From NCBI GenBank assembly GCA_036397095.1, contig DASWJQ010000071.1, positions 1-8,596 of the forward strand: 8,596 nucleotides of DNA. Direction: 5' to 3'. Positions 1-7,727 of the stretch are shown here, piece by piece. This DNA is from DASWJQ01 sp036397095. GTDB taxonomy: Bacteria; Chloroflexota; Anaerolineae; Anaerolineales; E44-bin32. The notes under the pieces are model-generated. The model saw only the letters and a program-made list of their open reading frames with translations. It had not been told where the DNA came from and did not search any database. Position 1 is the first letter of the stretch. The number at the start of each line of letters is the position of its first letter. The position numbers and the translations under genes are program-made.

Positions 1-171
1 GTAACCATGCGGTGCCGCGATGGGCAATCGGCGGTAGCTTATTTCCCCGAGCCAACTTGCAAGTGGGGTATGTGAGGAAAACACATGGATCGTGTGGCCC
101 CGGTCCTTCAGCGCATGAATCCAACGAAGGAAGTGGATCGCTCCGAGATTTCCAAGAAGACCGATCTTCAT
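1..171 (-). CDS. GT4-family glycosyltransferase, N-terminal part (runs off the window)
   Basis: Only the first 57 residues are inside the window; the rest continues past position 1. The protein begins MKIGLLGNLGAIHFLRWIHA and goes on with LKDRGHTIHVFSSH. This is the characteristic first beta-strand, glycine loop, helix and second strand of the GT-B fold N-terminal domain, as seen in GT4 glycosyltransferases (strand, G-x-x-x-x-x-H-x-x-R-W, then ALxxRGHxVHVFS). Such enzymes move a sugar from a nucleotide-sugar to a lipid-linked acceptor at the inner face of the membrane. The ATG at 171-169 is chosen because it fits the family N-terminus exactly. An in-frame TAA lies upstream, with one in-frame GTG between, and no strong Shine-Dalgarno sequence is visible. 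It is co-oriented with the upstream membrane glycosyltransferase gene, separated by a 205-base spacer (172-376) in which I see no gene. The donor sugar cannot be inferred from the fragment. Confidence 0.8.
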   Translation of the reverse strand, partial: MKIGLLGNLGAIHFLRWIHALKDRGHTIHVFSSHTPLASWLGEISYRRLPIAAPHGY

Positions 172-376
172 AGGTGATTGGCTCGTCACTGGTCTCTGCG
201 ATCTCGAAGCTTAGCCGAACATCGTGGCAATCACTAGTCGAGGATCGAAGGCAATGACTCCAGTCGAAATGGGCATCGAAGGTCAACAATCCTGCGGCTA
301 TCCCAGCTTTCCACCGTGTCGGCATCCATCCGCGGTGGCCGGTCCTCCGCTTAGATCGCCGCGCAGGCGATCCACG

Positions 377-2281
377 TCACTTGCCAAACACGCGGACATG
401 TTCATGAGTGGCAAGAAGCTCAAGCCCATTGAATTCCTGCCGGTCGCCACAGTTGGTGCAAAAGACGGCGCACGGCTCGAACTCAGGATCGCGCAGCGGC
501 TCCAGGCTCTCAAGAGGCCGGACGGATTCAATTCGCAGCAAGTCGGAAGGAGCCCCGAGCAAATACCACAGTGCATACTCAGGATCGCGCGAATCGAGGC
601 TGGTCCCAATCTGTCGGCAGCCGGTTTCCCTGATTGCTGCCGCCCCGGCAACGTATGGTTCCTTCAATTCCGCCAGGTTGGCAAACAGCAGGTCGGTCCG
701 GGGTGCGACAAACACGGACTCGACTCTGGTCCGCGGCCTTAATCCAATGACTGGTCTTGTGGAGTTGAGCAGAACGTAAGGGACCGCCAGCGCCAACAAC
801 CCCAGGCAGGCGCGTTGGGCCAGCCACGGCCAGCGCTGGCTGGCGACAACGATGCCGAAGACTGGCGCCGCCAGCAAGTAGAAGGGGATCAAGTGACGCA
901 AACCGTAGAAATCATAGGCTTTAAACCAAGCGTAGAAAACGAAGGTGGTGGCGACGCCCACAGCTGCAATCAACAGCCGCCGACGCCTTCGTAGGTCAGG
1001 CTGGAGGAACACCAGGCCGACCGCCGCCGGTGCAATGAGCATGTGGACTGGGTTGCCGCTCAGGTCCTCATGATTCCAGGCCCATGGGACTTCGAAATCG
1101 GGTTGTGGAAATCCCGAAGCCTCCGACCAGCGCACTACGGCATCGGTTAGCCCCCTTGTCCATACTTCACTGGGCGAACCGAAGTTGGCCATGATTTCTT
1201 GGACGCTGCGAACGACAGGGGCCCGTATCGAGAGAACGGCGGCACGCTTATGGTCAAGCCATTCGGCGGTACCAAACGGCCCTCCGTAGCTGGACAGGTT
1301 GCGACCGAAGTAACCTAGATTCAATCCGAGGGCGATGACCCCTGCCAGCAGTAGTGCTGGCCCTTCAGCTCCGACGGCCCGGCGCCGCCGCAGACCACCG
1401 GCCAGCAGGATGATGGCGGCCGCCGGTGCGATGAATGGATAGAATGTCCCTTTCGTCAGCATGCCGACGCCCAGCGCCATGCCAAAGCCGGCCCACTCTG
1501 CATAGGTAAGGGGCCGGCGTACAAAAGGAATCACCATGGCGATTGTCGCCACCACCCAGAACCCAACGGAATAGTCCGTTTGCGTGCTCGTCGCTTGAAG
1601 CAACCCGGCGGGCGCGGTCGCCCCGAAAACGGCAGCAGCCAGCTGAGCCCGACGGTCACCGCCAAGTTCGGCGGCCAGCACGGAAACGGCCACCGCCGCA
1701 CCGATCATGCTGGCCCATTGGATGAGGTTTACAAGTTGGTCCCCTTGTTCCAGGATATACAGATGCAGGACTTCGATTTCCGCGCCGATGGCGTTCCACA
1801 ACTGCGGGTGATAGGTAGCCGCATAGTGGCGCAGACTGTGGTTCTGCGCCCAATGGGCCACGCGGGCCATGTGGTACTGCAGGCTGTCAACCGTGTTGGG
1901 CGGGGATTGTAGGGCAATCAGCAACAGAACCAGCGCGACACAGGCGGCCGCTGCCAGCAGCAACCGCTCGCCGGAGCTCATGTTGGCCACCGCTCGCCAT
2001 GCAGTGGGCAGGCGCTGCAGGCCGCCCACCAGGGTCCCATTCCTGAGCCCGATGGCCAGCAAGATACCCAATAGCGCCGACCAGAAGATGGTCAGCGCTT
2101 GAAAGTCGAGGCGATGGAACAGACCGAGCAGCTCGCTGGCAGTGATGACCAGGCCAGCCAGGCCGGCCGCCGCCATCAGCAGTCGCCTGCGGGTTGTGCC
2201 GGCTTCGTCCGTCCATCGTGGCCAGCCAATGGCGATCAGCCCCAGGATGGATGCCGCAGCAATGGGAAGCAGTCCGGCCAT
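377..2281 (-). CDS. Polytopic GT39/ArnT-like membrane glycosyltransferase (634 aa)
   Basis: This is a large hydrophobic protein with many transmembrane segments (e.g. about residues 5-20, 32-52, 62-80, 106-124, 190-204, 240-253, 282-296, 308-325, 435-450, 464-480, 490-505) and a soluble C-terminal tail from about 515, probably extracytoplasmic. After the helix ending near 125 comes a loop with V-D-S-L-x-Y-H (Asp132) and V-A-H-W (141-144). A second acidic site, T-Q-T-D (Asp236), follows 104 residues later; then come L-T-K-G-T (275-279), G-R-N (326-328) and L-R-H (461-463). The same landmarks recur at matching spacing in the 644-residue protein encoded at 4414-6348, so the two are distant paralogues. 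GT-C enzymes of this kind use polyprenyl-phosphate sugars on the outer face, with acidic residues in the first outer loop. Substrate and acceptor are unknown. The ATG start is firm: an in-frame TAA sits five codons upstream. The tail contains C-x3-C-x2-C (604, 608, 611). The gene lies 86 bases after the Sat-CysC gene and may be co-transcribed with it. Confidence 0.85.
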   Translation of the reverse strand: MAGLLPIAAASILGLIAIGWPRWTDEAGTTRRRLLMAAAGLAGLVITASELLGLFHRLDFQALTIFWSALLGILLAIGLRNGTLVGGLQRLPTAWRAVANMSSGERLLLAAAACVALVLLLIALQSPPNTVDSLQYHMARVAHWAQNHSLRHYAATYHPQLWNAIGAEIEVLHLYILEQGDQLVNLIQWASMIGAAVAVSVLAAELGGDRRAQLAAAVFGATAPAGLLQATSTQTDYSVGFWVVATIAMVIPFVRRPLTYAEWAGFGMALGVGMLTKGTFYPFIAPAAAIILLAGGLRRRRAVGAEGPALLLAGVIALGLNLGYFGRNLSSYGGPFGTAEWLDHKRAAVLSIRAPVVRSVQEIMANFGSPSEVWTRGLTDAVVRWSEASGFPQPDFEVPWAWNHEDLSGNPVHMLIAPAAVGLVFLQPDLRRRRRLLIAAVGVATTFVFYAWFKAYDFYGLRHLIPFYLLAAPVFGIVVASQRWPWLAQRACLGLLALAVPYVLLNSTRPVIGLRPRTRVESVFVAPRTDLLFANLAELKEPYVAGAAAIRETGCRQIGTSLDSRDPEYALWYLLGAPSDLLRIESVRPLESLEPLRDPEFEPCAVFCTNCGDRQEFNGLELLATHEHVRVFGK

Positions 2282-2326
2282 GTCCGCCGTCCGTTAGCTC
2301 AGAGGCCCCCAACAGGGCTGTGGGCA

Positions 2327-2350
2327 GGGGCAGGGGCAGGGGCAGGGGCA
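2327..2350 (+). repeat. (GGGGCA)4 hexamer repeat with G-quadruplex pattern
   Basis: Four perfect tandem copies of GGGGCA, preceded by one degenerate copy TGGGCA at 2321-2326. They lie in the 86-base spacer between the Sat-CysC stop and the start of the downstream membrane glycosyltransferase. On the plus strand, which is the template for both neighbouring genes, this gives four runs of four G separated by two-base CA loops, a textbook intramolecular G-quadruplex motif. The transcript would carry UGCCCC repeats about 45-70 bases upstream of the start codon. Next to it, AGCCCA (2351-2356) and TGGGCT (2363-2368) form a weak 6-bp inverted repeat that reaches the Sat-CysC stop. The repeat itself is certain; any function is inference. 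Confidence 0.9.
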
Positions 2351-2367
2351 AGCCCACGCTCTTGGGC

Positions 2368-4104
<1,737 letters not shown>

Positions 4105-4115
4105 TGTAGGCTTTG

Positions 4116-4121
4116 CTCCTT
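4116..4121 (-). promoter_or_regulatory. Shine-Dalgarno AAGGAG supporting the TTG start of Sat-CysC
   Basis: AAGGAG on the minus strand ends 11 bases before the TTG at 4104-4102. Because no ATG or GTG in frame lies between the upstream in-frame TAA and this TTG, the ribosome site decides the start in favour of TTG. Confidence 0.6.
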
Positions 4122-4142
4122 GAAGGAAATGGCGGCACAGCG

Positions 4143-4164
4143 GCGCCCATTATGCCACGGGCGC
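4143..4164 (-). promoter_or_regulatory. Inverted repeat around a -10-like CATAAT upstream of Sat-CysC
   Basis: GCGCCC (4143-4148) and GGGCGC (4159-4164) are perfect inverted arms around a 10-base loop. The loop carries CATAAT on the minus strand (4154-4149), a good match to a sigma-70-type -10 hexamer. The element sits about 40-60 bases upstream of the TTG start, in the 149-base spacer after the small membrane-protein gene. No convincing -35 box is seen. It could be a promoter with an operator-like palindrome, or simply a GC-rich RNA hairpin; no U-tract follows, so a standard terminator is unlikely. A perfect 8-bp palindrome GCCGCGGC (4218-4225) also lies in this spacer. Confidence 0.3.
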
Positions 4165-4253
4165 ACCACCCCTCGGCACGCCGGAGAACGTGAGCCTGTA
4201 AATCCTATCGCATTACTGCCGCGGCGAGGGATGTGATCTTACGAAGGTAGGCC

Positions 4254-4430
4254 TTAGCGTATTAAGTCGGCGGGGCCGGCCAGGCCAGGAAAGAAGTAGA
4301 CGGAGACTTGATAGGCAAAATGCAGCGTATAAAACAATTGGTTACGGGCATACCAGGCCAGCATTGTTAGACAAAGTACGATCATTCCCCACATCACCTG
4401 AGGTTTCTCTGTCTCAGTCTGCCAAGACAT
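4254..4430 (-). CDS. Small membrane protein of unknown function (58 aa), overlapping the upstream glycosyltransferase gene
   Basis: I do not recognise this protein. It reads MSWQTETEKP, then a hydrophobic stretch from about residue 12 to 28 (V-M-W-G-M-I-V-L-C-L-T-M-L-A-W-Y-A), a short polar link R-N-Q, a second aromatic, moderately hydrophobic stretch about 33-52 (LFYTLHFAYQVSVYFFPGLA), and a polar end PADLIR. That predicts one definite and possibly two transmembrane helices, with the short acidic/polar N-terminus probably cytoplasmic. The ATG (4430-4428) lies inside the last codons of the membrane glycosyltransferase gene that ends at 4414, a 17-base overlap in another frame. AAGGGG sits five bases upstream (4441-4436), so translational coupling is likely. 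Amino-acid composition, hydrophobic pattern, ribosome site and overlap together argue for a real gene. It might be an accessory subunit of the upstream GT-C protein, but that is inference from position only. An alternative is the decayed C-terminal end of a larger membrane protein. Confidence 0.65.
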   Translation of the reverse strand: MSWQTETEKPQVMWGMIVLCLTMLAWYARNQLFYTLHFAYQVSVYFFPGLAGPADLIR

Positions 4431-6348
4431 ACAAGCCCCTTGCTCTCTCCTGTATCACGTCGCCCTCTGCGGCGCACTCCCCCAGGCGTGCGATATTCAG
4501 ATCCGAAGAATGCTCCGGAGCAACGAACAAGTACCGCGCAGAACGCTCGACCATCCTGGCCTTGATTAGTTCGCACGAATCACTTGCCTCAAACGGCAGG
4601 TAGACGAGGCGCTGAGAAAAGTCAGCTCGGTACAGCGGATAAATGAATCCGTTCGCATGTGTGTTGTAGCCAAGAATTGCATCATTAGGCACATACACCA
4701 ATGCGTTTTCGTACTCGGCCGGCATGTTCAGTTTGAGCACACCGGCCTCGCGTTCCGATGCAGGAATGCTGAGCATCCAAGCGAATTGGTCCGGGCTGAT
4801 CCGGTTGTAGTTGAGTGCCCCAGCATAGTTTAGTGCGATCGTAATGGTCGCCAAGACGGGAAATATGAGTCTTCGTGAGCCGGAGAGATGCCGAAGGCGG
4901 TCAAGCCAAAACGCGTAGGCAATGGCGAACAAGGCCGGGAACCAAAGGATATAGCGCATGTTCCACGGGGTTGGACGAGTTGCCAAGAAGATCAAAGTCA
5001 ATGAGGCTATTAGGCCCAGGAAGGGCCCCCATATTCGTCGATCCCTTATCAGCGCCCAAAGCAAGGCGGGGATCCCCAACCCGTAGGCAAACCATCCCCA
5101 GCCGGTCACGTTCGGCAAATCAGGGCGGATTGGATCCTGCCAATCCCCAAACTTATCGAACAGGCTCTGGTAGTTCTCGATGGCGCGCCCTACGGAGGCC
5201 GCGTTGGTTGTTTGGGGGCCATCGAGCAGCCGCTCACCTTCAATGGTGACTGCATAGGGATAGAGCGGATTGCCAGTAATGGCCCAGTTGCGGAGATTCC
5301 AATAGGTGCCGACGAAGAGTGCCATGGCCACCAACACCACGGCTCCGACCTGCGCAGGCCACCTGGCTTGGACCAAACCCCCAACGACTCCCCTGGCGTT
5401 CTCGACAACCGCTCCAAGACGCCGCTGCTGGGCGCCAGCGATCACAGCAGCTAGAACCAGTCCCGGAAGCACTGGCAACAAGTACGCTTTGGTGCCGAAC
5501 GCCAGCAGCGTGAGTGCCACCAGCGAGATACTCGGGCCTATCCCTACTGTCTTGGCTTTGGCCATCCGGATCCATTCAAGCAGTAGTGCCAGAATGGCCA
5601 GTATGTAGGCTGCCATGTGGGGGTCATTCTTCGTTCCGGTCGTGGCGATTAGCAATGCAGGCGTTGCCCCGTAACAAAGGCTGGCGACGAGGCTGCTACT
5701 AGAGGTCGCACCCAATGACCGGGGAATGAGATAGCAGGCAACCATTGCCAGCAGGTAGGCCGGGAGGCCTGCCGCTTCGATCAGCGCGTCATGGTGAACA
5801 AACACCGTGAACCATGCGGCCAAAGCTTCGTAGTTGGCAGGGGTGAAGATCCGCTCCATGGAAGTGGTGAAGATCTCGATTCTTCCCGTTTGGACCCAAT
5901 GTGCGACGTTCGTGAGGTGGTAAGTCAACGAGTCCCACACGAACGGAGGCAACGCCCAAATCAAGAAGCCGAAACGCAGAACGCCGATGATTGAGAACCC
6001 TGCAGCCAGCCAACGTACGAAGCGAGGCAGTCCGTTCCACCAAGAATTCAGGATTGACCAGCCGGCGGTTGCATCCTCTGGCAGGCCGAAGAGCGCTCGC
6101 CGAGGCCCGGGAGCCAAGACCGCACCCAGGATCAAGAGGAGTGAGACCAGCCCCAGAGACCAGGGACGGAGGACGCCCGCCAAGCCCAGAGCCATAATCT
6201 CAAATGTGATGATTGTCGTCCACCAGATGGCGAACTCGATCAGGGCAACTGACGGGCGATGCGGTTTCATTGCGCGCGTGATCAAATACGCAATCCATGA
6301 AACCGCCGCCGCGTTCAGGAGCCAGATTGCCATGTAGATCACGACCAT
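4414..6348 (-). CDS. Polytopic GT39/ArnT-like membrane glycosyltransferase (644 aa)
   Basis: A multi-span integral membrane protein with hydrophobic segments at about residues 4-25, 36-60, 66-80, 114-133, 173-184, 196-208, 218-236, 246-260, 272-301, 334-349, 415-433, 441-456, 464-480 and 494-510, and a C-terminal soluble part (about 515-644), probably extracytoplasmic. Landmarks of the GT39/GT-C group are visible: P-P-F-V-W-D-S-L-x-Y-H with Asp139, V-A-H-W (148-151), T-K-N-D with Asp242, F-G-T-K (284-287), N-L-R-N (351-354) and M-R-Y (464-466). Asp139 and Asp242 are 103 residues apart, against 104 in the paralogue encoded at 377-2281. The likely role is transfer of a sugar from polyprenyl-phosphate to an extracytoplasmic glycan or lipid; donor and acceptor are not identifiable. 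The ATG at 6348 is the earliest possible start, since TAG lies two codons upstream; a second ATG five codons in is an alternative, and neither has a strong ribosome site. The 3' end overlaps the 58-residue gene. Confidence 0.85.
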   Translation of the reverse strand: MVVIYMAIWLLNAAAVSWIAYLITRAMKPHRPSVALIEFAIWWTTIITFEIMALGLAGVLRPWSLGLVSLLLILGAVLAPGPRRALFGLPEDATAGWSILNSWWNGLPRFVRWLAAGFSIIGVLRFGFLIWALPPFVWDSLTYHLTNVAHWVQTGRIEIFTTSMERIFTPANYEALAAWFTVFVHHDALIEAAGLPAYLLAMVACYLIPRSLGATSSSSLVASLCYGATPALLIATTGTKNDPHMAAYILAILALLLEWIRMAKAKTVGIGPSISLVALTLLAFGTKAYLLPVLPGLVLAAVIAGAQQRRLGAVVENARGVVGGLVQARWPAQVGAVVLVAMALFVGTYWNLRNWAITGNPLYPYAVTIEGERLLDGPQTTNAASVGRAIENYQSLFDKFGDWQDPIRPDLPNVTGWGWFAYGLGIPALLWALIRDRRIWGPFLGLIASLTLIFLATRPTPWNMRYILWFPALFAIAYAFWLDRLRHLSGSRRLIFPVLATITIALNYAGALNYNRISPDQFAWMLSIPASEREAGVLKLNMPAEYENALVYVPNDAILGYNTHANGFIYPLYRADFSQRLVYLPFEASDSCELIKARMVERSARYLFVAPEHSSDLNIARLGECAAEGDVIQERARGLYVLAD

Positions 6349-6922
6349 TGGCTAGTAGCCGTCTTGTACCTAGCTAGGCCGTTGTCTTTTCCCGGCGAGC
6401 GTGCGCTGACCGGATCAAGTCGAATCATCAATCATCGCCCTCCAGCTGGGACAATTCGACCTGGTTTGCCACGCTTGTACGCCATATCCCTGACGCGGGC
6501 CAGAGTGCCCTTCCCGGCGGCCGACTGACCCGGGCACTTACGTCGAGAAGAGAAAGGGCAATCCGGATTGCTACCACGAACCCTGGTCAGCTGATTTCTC
6601 GGCGAGTCTGCGTTCACATCACTCGCCGTCTTCGGCCAGCAGCTCGAGGCGTCCAAGGCGGCGTCAGTATACTCCGGCGCTGGCAAACCCCTTTGCGTTG
6701 TCGAGTTTGCGGTTGGGCGGAAATGTCGCTGGAACTAGGGATCAGCTAGTCGGAGTTGTCTGACCGACAGGTGGTCGCCGGCGCCGTAAGCCAGTTCCGC
6801 ACTTGGTCAAGCCAGGTTCATGGCCGCCATATCACAAAGCGTATCATGAGACAGAAGCGCTCCACTTAATCAATGCCTCACCCATGAGAGTAGCGGGAAG
6901 AGCTCAGTAGTAAACCGCAATT
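6349..6922. other. Gene-poor segment with short palindromes and repeats
   Basis: I find no convincing gene in these roughly 570 bases on either strand. The longest minus-strand frame (6686-6432, TTG start) has an unstructured, Cys/Arg/Ser-rich composition, no ribosome site and no recognisable motif. Small structures present are the perfect palindrome CCTAGCTAGG (6369-6378), a 7-base tandem duplication AATCATC (6423-6436), and ACTAG/CTAGT inverted arms (6734-6738, 6746-6750). CTAG tetramers, usually scarce in bacterial coding DNA, occur here repeatedly. The segment lies between a decayed methyltransferase and an intact membrane gene, so it may hold the promoter of the latter and remnants of lost DNA. 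I could not assign such remnants to any family. Confidence 0.5.
6369..6378. repeat. Perfect 10-bp palindrome CCTAGCTAGG upstream of the 644-aa membrane gene
   Basis: The palindrome lies 20 bases upstream of the ATG at 6348, a position suitable for an operator or an RNA hairpin in the leader. The sequence is certain; a regulatory role is a guess from position. Confidence 0.35.
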
Positions 6923-6958
6923 GGACACTTTCTGGGATTGGGTAATCCCCAGGTGTCC
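6923..6958 (-). terminator. Hairpin just after the methyltransferase pseudogene, possible terminator
   Basis: Two nested pairs of arms, GGACAC/GTGTCC (6923-6928, 6953-6958) and GGGATT/AATCCC (6934-6939, 6944-6949), enclose the loop GGGT, with a small asymmetric internal loop between them. It begins seven bases downstream of the pseudogene stop codon at 6968-6966. This position suits a transcription terminator or an mRNA 3'-end-stabilising hairpin. The U-rich tract of a classical intrinsic terminator is missing, so termination is uncertain. Confidence 0.4.
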
Positions 6959-6965
6959 GCCGTTT

Positions 6966-7576
6966 CTAACGTATTCTGCACTGCGCGAACGTCCATGGGA
7001 TGGGTGTATGGACTTCGATCACATCAATTTTCGACTCGAGTAGACGGATGATCCCGGAGCGGCTCGAGTGTCGAATATGCCCTTGCGTGTTTCCCAATCG
7101 GCGTGGATAGGTACCTCTAATGAGATTCAGTAATCGCCAAATGGGCTCTTGCGGGACGCTAACGATCAAGTCTCGCCTGCCCACCCTGCTGAACTCATTC
7201 AATGCGCGCTCAGCCAATTGCATGTGTTCCAGTGATTCGAGGGCTAGGATTAGCTCGAGCTCTGAGGCCAGAAACGGGAGCTGATAGCCAGTTCCTCACA
7301 CAAATCCAACATCCACGTAGACTTGACGGCCGGGCGCCATAATCTCGTGAGATATGTCCAAGGCAACGACTTGGGCCTGGCCAGTTCGCTTGCGGGCGTA
7401 CGCTGCCAGATGGCCTTCCCCACACCCGCCTTTGCAGGACATAGGCGGCCGCCGTCCTGACGGCTCCGCTCAACAACCAAGCGAAAGCCCCAAATACAAC
7501 AGTAGACGTACTCATAGTTGCTTGCCCAGTCTGTCTCGTAGCCGCGACCGCATTCACCAAATCCTGGCCGCCGCAA
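6966..7576 (-). pseudogene. Decayed class I SAM-dependent methyltransferase
   Basis: The frame ending at TAG 6968-6966 reads G-G-C-G-E-G-H-L-A-A-Y-A-R (motif I region, near 7425-7390), then VVALDIS (motif II-like strand), YQLPFLASELELILALES and LEHM (motif IV/post-motif region), VSVPQEPIWRLLNLIRG, LGNTQGHIRH and a C-terminal TPIPWTF. This is the usual order in small methyltransferases of about 200-230 residues found in glycan clusters. The frame is broken by TGA at 7298-7296, between FV and GTGYQLPF. Upstream of motif I the coding signal jumps frames: Y-V-L-Q (normally VLD before GCGEG) lies in one frame near 7445-7430, and GYETDWASNYEYVY, a plausible N-terminal segment, lies in a third at about 7540-7500. 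At least two frame disruptions plus one nonsense codon make a functional product unlikely. Sequencing error could explain some of it, but the flanking genes read cleanly. Intact relatives may methylate sugars or glycan ends; the substrate is unknown. Confidence 0.8.
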
Positions 7577-7716
7577 GCCAACATAGCTGGGGCCACCCGG
7601 GGATCCGATACGACTCGACAGGCACTGATTGGGGCGAGGGTCAGCAATGGTACAGTTGCGCGGCTCAACTTCGCATTAGAAGGAGTCAGGTGGCATCGGC
7701 CTGCGGGAATCTTGAT

Positions 7717-7727
7717 CCTTCCTCCTT
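7717..7727 (-). promoter_or_regulatory. Strong Shine-Dalgarno at the end of the GT4 gene, with no usable start after it
   Basis: AAGGAGGAAGG on the minus strand begins within the TGA stop of the GT4 gene and would suit a tightly coupled downstream start. What follows is GGATCAAG, with ATC where an ATG would be well spaced. The ATG overlapping the GT4 stop (ATGA) opens only a 14-codon frame. The site probably served the now broken methyltransferase gene. Confidence 0.45.

Noticed and set aside
1..325. Alternative minus-strand open frame from an ATG near 325 to the window edge
   Set aside because: It overlaps the start of the GT4 gene in another frame. The GT4 reading has a clear family N-terminus, while this frame has none and is probably chance.
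224..779. Plus-strand open frames of 123-172 codons near the left end
   Set aside because: They lie antisense to the end of the 634-residue membrane gene, with low-complexity Arg/Pro/Ser-rich translations, no family motif and no ribosome site.
1887..2357. Minus-strand frame with a Leu-Pro-Leu-Pro repeat N-terminus
   Set aside because: The Leu-Pro run is just the GGGGCA hexamer repeat read in one frame, and the rest overlaps the membrane glycosyltransferase in a different frame without recognisable sequence.
6432..6686. 84-codon minus-strand frame in the gene-poor segment
   Set aside because: TTG start, no ribosome site, disordered composition and no motif; I treat it as non-coding.
7296..7298. 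In-frame TGA of the methyltransferase as a selenocysteine codon
   Set aside because: The upstream frame is also disrupted more than once, this methyltransferase class has no known selenocysteine there, and I see no obvious SECIS-like hairpin after it; a nonsense change is simpler.
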